Origin: Gammaproteobacteria bacterium
Lineage (GTDB): Bacteria > Pseudomonadota > Gammaproteobacteria > Eutrophobiales > Eutrophobiaceae
Length of the DNA stretch: 5,397 nucleotides
Direction of reading: 5' to 3'
Assembly (NCBI GenBank): GCA_004356415.1
Contig: SMWN01000096.1
Location: 1 to 5,397, forward strand
Part shown: piece after piece, positions 1-4,392 of the stretch
How the letters are laid out: each line of letters starts with the position of its first letter
How positions within the stretch are numbered: position 1 is the first letter of the stretch
Notes under the pieces: model-generated
Seen by the model: the letters and a program-made list of their open reading frames with translations, nothing else
The model's database searches: none
Told to the model about the DNA's origin: nothing
Position numbers and translations under genes: made by a program

Positions 1-1
1 A

Positions 2-142
2 CAGGCCTGTGAAACAATGAAGATCATCATGGATATCGGCGAAACACTGGAGGGCAGATTATTACTCCTTGATGTGTTGCATATGGAATGGCACACAGCA
101 AAACTCAACAAAGATCCGGCGTGCCCCGTTTGTAGTTGTTAA
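2..142 (+). CDS. MoeB/ThiF/HesA-family adenylyltransferase, C-terminal end (partial)
   Basis: An open plus-strand frame enters from the left edge and ends at TAA 140-142. It gives the last 46 residues of an E1-like enzyme of the MoeB/ThiF/HesA family. These enzymes adenylate the C-terminal glycine of a ubiquitin-like sulfur carrier (MoaD or ThiS) in the cytoplasm, for molybdopterin or thiamine synthesis. The fragment shows the family's closing pattern: a helix starting QACETMKIIMDIGE, then the strand pair EGRLLLLDVLHMEW, then a KDPACPVC motif. In the family that CxxC supplies the second cysteine pair of the structural zinc site. The ATP-binding and first zinc-binding parts lie outside the window, so MoeB, ThiF and HesA-like proteins cannot be told apart. 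No initiation codon is expected here because the gene is cut by the window edge. It converges with the tautomerase relic, 44 bp separating their ends. Confidence 0.85.
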   Translation, partial: QACETMKIIMDIGETLEGRLLLLDVLHMEWHTAKLNKDPACPVCSC

Positions 143-186
143 TGTCCTACTGGGTAAAGGTATAAAAACATCTTTATTACTCGGAT

Positions 187-459
187 TTAAACTACGAACT
201 GTGCAACACCGTCACGAAAAGGCCAATCAATATCATGATTTTCAGCAATTGTGATCAATACATTCGCAGGGTCAATACCCGGATCAGCCGCAAGATTTTG
301 AACTACTTTGGCATAAAAAGCCTGCTTTGATTTATTTGATCGCCCTGCCCTCATAATCAGGTGCATCACTGGCCTCCCCCTCGGCTGGCGCATCATCTTC
401 TGCAGCCGCAACCAACACTGCTTCATCACAAGATTCAAATAACAAGTCACATTGATCAT
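187..459 (-). pseudogene. Tautomerase family protein, C-terminal half only (remnant)
   Basis: The last ~60 residues match the C-terminal half of the ~125-130-residue tautomerase family of the 4-oxalocrotonate tautomerase superfamily. Visible motifs are RAGRSNKSKQAFY, then DPGIDPANVLITIAEN, then DIDWPFRDGVAQF; relatives carry an ENxDADWSFGxGxAQF-type ending. The N-terminal half, which begins with Met-Pro and carries the catalytic Pro1, is absent. Residues 1-28 of this frame look non-native (Met/Lys/Arg/Gln-rich), and a different frame looks more protein-like there. Translation could start at ATG 366-364, which has a purine-rich GGGGGAGG (380-373) six bases upstream; the ATG at 459 has no such site. 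The product would then be 59 residues without Pro1. I read it as a decayed gene. A short divergent 4-OT-like protein is the alternative. Family assignment is fairly sure; function is doubtful. Confidence 0.62.
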
Positions 460-466
460 TCGCCAT
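332..466 (-). other. Possible 44-residue acidic ORF overlapping the tautomerase relic
   Basis: In a second minus-strand frame, ATG 466-464 opens 44 codons ending at TAA 334-332. The product is acidic and Ala-rich in its second half (AAAEDDAPAEGEASDAP). The frame stays open well upstream of the ATG, with a hydrophobic stretch (ISLLALSAIQSITV), but has no other start codon there. No Shine-Dalgarno sequence precedes the ATG. Its last ~35 bases overlap the well-matched part of the tautomerase frame. It could be the 3' end of an unrelated gene fused to the tautomerase relic by a deletion, or a chance frame. I recognise no family. Confidence 0.15.
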
Positions 467-536
467 TACAGTTATGGATTGGATGGCAGATAGCGCTAAA
501 AGTGATATTTGAAGATGTATTCTTTTTTTTTCAAAA

Positions 537-552
537 TAAGGGTATCCTCTTA
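537..552 (-). terminator. Weak hairpin after the DUF2845 gene
   Basis: Seventeen bases past the DUF2845 stop codon, the minus-strand transcript can form UAAGAG–GAUA–CCCUUA, followed by UUUUG. The six-pair stem has one A-C mismatch on this strand (a G-U pair on the other). It is flanked by complementary tracts of seven T and nine A, which could extend the fold. The position fits the end of the two-gene operon, but the stem is short and the U tract poor, so this is tentative. Confidence 0.25.
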
Positions 553-568
553 GAAAAAAATCACCGCT

Positions 569-835
569 TTAATTAGCACGCTTAATACTTGAGATTTGAC
601 CACTGTCTTTGAAAACAATTACGTAACGTTTTTTCCCTTTTTCGTAAACCCAAGAATTGCCTTGTCGAAAAGTTGGTTCGCCACATCGCTTTAATACTTC
701 ATATGCGCCAGGGCCAGTACGACCACCGTCCGATATAATGTGTGATCCGCACCTCATGGAACCTGCGTAGACAGATTGAAACATAAGCATTGAAAATGCG
801 GCAATGAGAGTTATCAATAGTGTTTTAATTTTCAT
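569..835 (-). CDS. DUF2845 domain-containing exported protein
   Basis: An 88-residue protein with a Sec signal peptide: KIK at the N-terminus, a hydrophobic core LLITLIAAFSMLMF, and probable cleavage after VYA at residue 24. The mature part starts SMRCG and carries MRCGSHIIS (27-35), VLKRCGEPT (47-55) and SWVYEKGKKRYVIVF (61-75) before a C-terminal SGQISSI strand. This is the layout of the DUF2845 family: two cysteines (Cys29 and Cys51, likely one periplasmic disulfide), a CGEPT motif, then a W-x-Y strand pair. The molecular function of the family is unknown to me. The start at ATG 835-833 is fixed by GGAGG (848-844) eight bases upstream. The gene follows the barrel-like protein gene with a 12-bp gap and is probably translationally coupled to it. 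Confidence 0.85.
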   Translation of the reverse strand: MKIKTLLITLIAAFSMLMFQSVYAGSMRCGSHIISDGGRTGPGAYEVLKRCGEPTFRQGNSWVYEKGKKRYVIVFKDSGQISSIKRAN

Positions 836-840
836 TTATT

Positions 841-850
841 GTTCCTCCTA
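841..850 (-). promoter_or_regulatory. Shine-Dalgarno of the DUF2845 gene fused to the upstream stop codon
   Basis: The minus strand reads TAGGAGGAAC. The TAG (850-848) is the stop of the upstream gene, and its G is the first base of the GGAGG that serves the DUF2845 gene eight bases further on. A ribosome ending the upstream gene therefore covers the downstream initiation site, the usual geometry for termination-reinitiation coupling. Confidence 0.75.
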
Positions 851-1393
851 TTGTCCGGGCACGGTGTAAGTAAGTTTTGGTAAAATCATAATTCCGTTTT
901 TGACGGCAATTTCACTGCCACTCCCGAGACCAAAGACAAGTGCACTGATAGTTGATCGAATAATCATATCGCTTGCACCCTCTGCACCTTTGAAACTTCC
1001 TGTGCCACCCGTAATAGTAAACGTGCCCTTGCATAATCCAGCTGTTCCTGAACATGAATATTCGGCAAATATAGAATCACCGCCTTCACCAATAATTTCA
1101 CATTGTCCAAAACCTGATGTTGTTTTTTCTTTTTTATTGGCGGTGTATTCTACCGGGCATAAACCAAAAGCTGCATTCAGTTTGCCGGACGCTTTTTCCA
1201 CGTAAAAAACACCAGCCATCGCTCCCTGGAACAGGAGTTCGTCTGGTCCAACAACGTAGACAGTCCCCTGCGCATCCCAGGACATTGTTGCTTTGAGTGT
1301 TTGTTGTTCTGCGAATGACAGACTTGAGAGGCATGAGAAACCCAGAGCGATCGCACCAAGCAAGAATGTAATCCAGCTTCGCTTGCGGTTCAT
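848..1393 (-). CDS. Exported allene oxide cyclase barrel-like protein
   Basis: A 181-residue protein with a signal peptide: NRKR, hydrophobic core ITFLLGAIALGFSCLSSLSF, and probable cleavage after SFA at residue 28. The mature part is a beta-rich sequence typical of allene oxide cyclase barrel-like or dirigent-like exported proteins. The strongest motif is GTFTITGGTGSFKGAEG (123-139), a 'G-T-F-x-x-x-G-G-T-G-x-F-x-G-A-x-G' repeat-like pattern. Cys79, Cys98, Cys114 and Cys121 could form two disulfides. Bacterial members have no established enzyme activity, so I do not infer cyclase function. The start at ATG 1393-1391 is chosen because AAGGAG lies eight bases upstream; the longer frame from 1426 lacks a comparable site and puts eleven residues before the signal peptide. 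It is the first gene of a two-gene operon with the DUF2845 gene. Confidence 0.75.
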   Translation of the reverse strand: MNRKRSWITFLLGAIALGFSCLSSLSFAEQQTLKATMSWDAQGTVYVVGPDELLFQGAMAGVFYVEKASGKLNAAFGLCPVEYTANKKEKTTSGFGQCEIIGEGGDSIFAEYSCSGTAGLCKGTFTITGGTGSFKGAEGASDMIIRSTISALVFGLGSGSEIAVKNGIMILPKLTYTVPGQ

Positions 1394-1478
1394 ATTATTT
1401 CTCCTTATCAATAAAGTTGGAGTCACCGATGGCTGGAGTTATCGAAATGCTAAATCCCCTGCCAGATAGTTAGACCCA

Positions 1479-1506
1479 TTTTTACCTTTTAGCCCATGAT
1501 TATCAA
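1479..1506 (-). promoter_or_regulatory. Candidate sigma-70 promoter for the exported-protein operon
   Basis: The minus strand shows TTGATA (1506-1501), a 16-base spacer, then TAAAAA (1484-1479). That is five of six matches to the -35 consensus and four of six to the -10. It lies about 85 bases before the start codon of the barrel-like protein gene and points towards it. The match is moderate, in AT-rich DNA, and overlaps the region just before the barrel relic on the other strand. Confidence 0.28.
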
Positions 1507-1521
1507 GTTTAAATTAATGTT

Positions 1522-1701
1522 ATGCAAGTCTTTCTCCCAGTGAAAGCGGACGCTCGAACTGTTAATAATAGTGACGTCTGGTTCTGGCCTGGTGCTGGCG
1601 GCGATCAGGTTGTGGACATCGATACCAACTTTAGTGATTTGCTAGATAACCTCGACTACGGTGTCTCGGATATATTTATTGCGCGCAAGGGGGTCGTTTA
1701 G
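1522..1701 (+). pseudogene. Remnant of an outer-membrane beta-barrel protein
   Basis: A 59-codon plus-strand frame from ATG 1522-1524 to TAG 1699-1701. Its product contains LPVKADARTVN, then VVDIDTNFSDLLDNLD, then IFIARKG. This resembles the first strands and turn of a family of exported outer-membrane barrel proteins, in which a 'V-D-I/V-D-x-x-F-S-D-x-L-D-N-L-D' segment is followed by 'F-E-A-R-K-G-x-W'. Family members are several times longer and have a signal peptide. Here both signal peptide and the later strands are missing, and no Shine-Dalgarno sequence precedes the ATG. Dropping one G from the run 1689-1693 would continue the frame into SFSINVDLLFVGLN, which also fits a barrel strand. 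That stretch, however, overlaps a minus-strand small ORF. The family call rests on memory of sequence patterns only. Confidence 0.42.
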
Positions 1702-1818
1702 CATCAATGTAGATCTTCTCTTCGTGGGTCTCAACATCGTAACACCCTTCATATATATCGCGATCACCGTTACACACACAATTATCGTAATACCTAATAT
1801 TCGCAGTTTATTTTCCAT
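1642..1818 (-). CDS. Small single-span membrane protein, frame uncertain
   Basis: ATG 1818-1816 is preceded by AAGGAG (1831-1826) seven bases upstream, a strong initiation site. The frame as read gives 58 residues: basic start MENKLR, a membrane span ILGITIIVCVTVIAIYM, then a strongly basic tail (RPTKRRS) to TAG 1644-1642. A second frame, entered by losing one AT from the (AT)4 tract at 1758-1751, gives a 46-residue product with the same span and an acidic tail (GCYDVETHEEKIYIDAK) ending CAQ at TAA 1678-1676. The acidic version obeys the positive-inside rule better. I recognise no family for either version. It lies 111 bases downstream of the nhaA stop on the same strand and overlaps the barrel relic in antisense. 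It may be real, phase-variable, or carry a sequence error. Confidence 0.42.
   Translation of the reverse strand: MENKLRILGITIIVCVTVIAIYMKGVTMLRPTKRRSTLMLNDPLARNKYIRDTVVEVI
1751..1758 (-). repeat. (AT)4 dinucleotide tract inside the small membrane ORF
   Basis: Four AT units lie directly after the codons for the hydrophobic span. Loss of one unit switches the tail from basic (58 residues in total) to acidic (46 residues in total). Eight bases is short for a contingency locus. Confidence 0.5.
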
Positions 1819-1892
1819 TAACGATCTCCTTCAACTATCAAATACTCAGACTTACTATTAGCTAATTGCATAACTTATTGAATATTAATGCT

Positions 1893-1916
1893 ATTATTTT
1901 TTTCGAAGAAAATAAT
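1893..1916. repeat. 24-bp near-perfect palindrome downstream of nhaA
   Basis: ATTATTTTTTTC (1893-1904) is followed directly by GAAGAAAATAAT (1905-1916). Eleven of the twelve base pairs are Watson-Crick and one is T-G. On the minus strand the transcript forms AUUAUUUUC–UUCG–AAAAAAAUAAU, starting 14 bases after the nhaA stop, with one C-A mismatch if the fold extends into the loop. There is no U tract after it, so it is a poor intrinsic terminator. It could be a 3'-end stabilising hairpin or an AT-rich protein-binding site ahead of the small membrane ORF. Confidence 0.4.
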
Positions 1917-1929
1917 TCTTAATTATTTA

Positions 1930-3107
1930 TCAGCTTTTACTTCTGGCTAAGGCAATACGTAGAACAAGATAGCCGACAATGGCAGACAGAACTGAACCCA
2001 TAAAGATGCCGATCCGGTCATTTAAAATCACATCAATGCCATCCTGCTCGAAAGCGAGTCCACTGATAAAAAAGCTCATGGTAAATCCAATCCCGCACAA
2101 TGCGGCCAGCCCATAAAGTTCCAGCCAGCCCATCTCCTGTGGCAACTTGACCAGTCGCAATTTAACAGCTGTCCAGACAAAACCAAATATACCAAGTTGT
2201 TTCCCGCAAATAAACCCGCAGCGATTCCCAGCGGGATAGGATCCAATAATGAATTAAATGACAATCCTTCAAGTGAAATACCGGCATTCATAAATGCAAA
2301 TAATGGCAGTATCAGAAATGCCACGGTAGTATGCAGATCATGCTCCAGTATACGTAAGGGTGAATTACCATCTTCATTGGTAACGCGTAACGGTATAAAC
2401 ATAGCCAAAACAACACCAGCCAAAGTAGCATGGACTCCCGACTTTAATACAGCGGCCCAAAAGATAACGCCGATGATAATATATGGCGTAAGACTGGTCA
2501 CACGTCTGCGATTTAAAATACCTAAAGTGATAATCGCAATGATTGATACAAGTAAAGCACTAACAGAGAGATCGCTGGTATAAAAAATGGCAATAATAAT
2601 AATAGCCCCCATGTCATCCAGAATTGCCAAGGTTAATAAAAATAATTTCAACGATTCAGGCACACGGTTTCCCAGCAGGGACAATACACCCAATGCAAAA
2701 GCGATATCTGTTGCAGCGGGAATAGCCCAACCATTCAGGGCATCGGGATCACCCCAGTTAAAATAAACATAGATTAGTGCAGGGATGGCCATACCACCAA
2801 CGGCTGCAATGGCAGGAAGTATTATTCTGGACGGTTCTGATAATTCACCTTCCAGTACCTCACGTTTGATTTCAAGGCCGACCAGTAAAAAGAAAATAGC
2901 CATCAAGCCATCATTGACCCAGAGTAGTAATGGTTTGGCAATTTCAAACTGCCCAAACCGGATTTCAACCGGGACACTTAATAACTGCCCATAGAACGAT
3001 TGTGCAGGAGAATTTTCTGCAATCATTGCCAGTACAGCACCTGCCATGACCAACAGACCACTAGCGGCTTCGAGTTTCAAAAACTCTCGCATCATGTTGA
3101 CAATCAT
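1930..3107 (-). pseudogene. nhaA: Na+/H+ antiporter NhaA, split by a one-base frameshift
   Basis: NhaA is an inner-membrane antiporter exporting Na+ (or Li+) in exchange for H+, used in pH and salt homeostasis. The first frame (residues 1-302) is a canonical NhaA: LLLWVNDGLMAIFFLLVGLE (61-80), AIPAATDIAFALGVL (128-142, with the unwound-helix Thr133-Asp134), AILDDMGAIIII (161-172, with the cation-binding Asp164-Asp165), and LKSGVHATLAGV (221-232). After Gly302 the frame is lost; the other frame resumes with QLGIFGF and continues through LYGLAALCGIGFTMSFFISGLAFEQ to TAA 1932-1930. Adding one base in the three-A run at 2202-2200 gives a GKQ motif and a 392-residue protein, close to the 388 of E. 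coli NhaA. The start could be ATG 3107, 3095 or 3092; none has a clear Shine-Dalgarno site. If the lesion is real, the last ~90 residues (helices X-XII) are lost. Confidence 0.93.
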
Positions 3108-3330
3108 TTCTTATTCTACTTGATCAGGTGACACTATATTTTTCTTTTCAACTTTCTCTCTGATCTCAACACAGGCGCCCTCAGTACTACATCAACTCTT
3201 GACTAGAGGTCACTCGCTACCGCACCTGGCAGGATGAGAACAAGTGTAAAGATAATTGTGCCAAGACTGACTTAGGAACAGCCGCCTTCGATGAACCAGC
3301 CACTGCTCGTTTATTTTGAAGGGATATAAT
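3108..3330. other. Spacer between the DUF2950 gene and nhaA, no supported gene
   Basis: I see no gene with a start and ribosome binding site, and no strong hairpin. The minus strand carries a TATAGT hexamer (3138-3133) about 25 bases before the nhaA start, a possible -10 box, but no good -35 partner at 16-18 bases. The plus strand has a short open stretch of about 38 codons (ending TGA 3318-3320) without a start codon or any family I recognise. Confidence 0.5.
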
Positions 3331-4317
3331 CTAGTCTTTTACTTCTGACCATGATGTGTCAGGATTATATTCATCAATACCTGCAGCAATTAAATCGGAA
3401 TCTTCGCCAAAATTTTTCTGGAAGACCTTGCCCTGGTGACCACAGGTAAAGGTCATGATCCCTGAATTTCCATGATCGGCAGGAAAAGCTATAAATGCAA
3501 AACCAGCAATCATATTGTCATTGATAATATAATCGTAGCGCCCACCGGGTGCGCCTGAACCCTGGCGGGTGATGATCTTGTAATAATAGCCCTTGAATGG
3601 ATCGCCCGGTTCACGACCTTCCAGATAATCCTCGGAATCGGCAATCAATGGTCCGAATGGACTGAGTTCTTCATTTTCCTTAGCCTCCCAGAATAGCCCG
3701 TCTTTTTTACCTTCCGTACTCGGAATTAGCTGGGCATATTCCAACACTTCATCACCATCACGATCAACACTCGAGTACTGAATCTGGGCATCAATATATG
3801 CCCTGCATATTGAAATGGCGTTTAGCTCGTTTTCACCAATACGACGATTGATCATTTCTTCGATCCCAGCTTCGGTATCGAAATACCAGCCACCCTCTTT
3901 CTTAACAAGTGGAAAAGGAACAGGCCAGGCCTGGTCACCAATGTATAATACCTTCCTATTTTTACCGTCATCACGAAGCTTGTGCATTGCCTGCGCCTTC
4001 TCTGATGCTTGTCTGCGATTCTCACGGCTGGCAATGGGATCACCGCCAATCAATTCTTCCTCATATTCCCGCCCGAAGATATCGAGCAGGGTCTCCAGGT
4101 CGTCTTTCTCCAGTGCAGCGATAAGCTTATTAACGGCCGCATCCGCGGTTTTAAATGTCATCTGCTCTGCGGCCTTGGCTTCAGAGGTCTCCGCGGCATT
4201 GGCCTCGGAGATAATGGGGACAACACCCTGTAATGGGCTGCATAAAACCAGCGTTATCAATAGGACAAGATAGTTTTTTCTCTTGTCAATATTTGTATGT
4301 TTGTCACTATTCGTCAT
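3331..4317 (-). CDS. DUF2950 domain-containing exported protein
   Basis: A 328-residue protein with a long signal peptide: a polar start with KRK at 12-14, hydrophobic core YLVLLITLVLC (16-26), and probable cleavage at EANA (38-41). The rest is a full DUF2950 domain: FKTADAAVNKLIAAL near the start, WPVPFPLVKKEGGWYFDT (131-148), RRIGENELNAI (158-168), CRAYIDAQIQY, DGLFWEA (206-212), PFGPL, PFKGYYYKIITRQG (240-253), YDYIIN, and GFAFIAFPADHGNSGIMTF (272-290). The family is periplasmic or envelope-associated, with no known activity. It is usually found next to a DUF3300 gene, as here. ATG 4317 is chosen over the in-frame ATG 4386, because AAGGAG (4335-4330) lies inside the longer frame and no site precedes 4386. 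GTG 4320-4318 is an equally good start, with a nine-base spacing against twelve for the ATG. Confidence 0.92.
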   Translation of the reverse strand: MTNSDKHTNIDKRKNYLVLLITLVLCSPLQGVVPIISEANAAETSEAKAAEQMTFKTADAAVNKLIAALEKDDLETLLDIFGREYEEELIGGDPIASRENRRQASEKAQAMHKLRDDGKNRKVLYIGDQAWPVPFPLVKKEGGWYFDTEAGIEEMINRRIGENELNAISICRAYIDAQIQYSSVDRDGDEVLEYAQLIPSTEGKKDGLFWEAKENEELSPFGPLIADSEDYLEGREPGDPFKGYYYKIITRQGSGAPGGRYDYIINDNMIAGFAFIAFPADHGNSGIMTFTCGHQGKVFQKNFGEDSDLIAAGIDEYNPDTSWSEVKD

Positions 4318-4329
4318 CACGATTAGAGT

Positions 4330-4335
4330 CTCCTT
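4330..4335 (-). promoter_or_regulatory. Shine-Dalgarno site setting the DUF2950 start
   Basis: The minus strand reads AAGGAG, nine bases before GTG 4320-4318 and twelve before ATG 4317-4315. It is the only good site near the 5' end of this gene. It implies that the upstream ATG codons at 4386, 4344 and 4338 are not used. Confidence 0.6.
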
Positions 4336-4392
4336 CATGTTCATTCTATTGTTCTGTGTGGTTGCTTTGGTTATTTTCAACGTCATTTCGGA

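Noticed and set aside
152..182. Possible bidirectional terminator hairpin between the adenylyltransferase and tautomerase ends (GGGTAA/AGGT paired with ATCT/TTACTC).
   Set aside because: The stem needs a three-base bulge and G-U pairs, and no T tract follows on either strand.
1661..1861. Plus-strand 66-codon frame starting at GTG, hydrophobic.
   Set aside because: Mostly antisense to the small membrane ORF, no ribosome binding site. Only its first part (SFSINVDLLFVGLN) may be meaningful, as the continuation of the barrel relic.
2197..2583. Plus-strand 128-codon frame.
   Set aside because: Antisense to nhaA helices; the NhaA motifs on the minus strand explain the sequence.
3133..3138. TATAGT -10-like hexamer upstream of nhaA.
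   Set aside because: No acceptable -35 hexamer at 16-18 bases, in AT-rich DNA where such hexamers are frequent.
3207..3320. Plus-strand open stretch with protein-like composition (YRTWQDENKCKDNCAKTD).
   Set aside because: Only about 38 codons, no start codon, no ribosome binding site and no family recognised. An open frame of this length is expected by chance.
3815..4273. Plus-strand 152-codon frame.
   Set aside because: Antisense to the DUF2950 gene, whose domain motifs are complete over this stretch. The product is Ser-rich without recognisable motifs.
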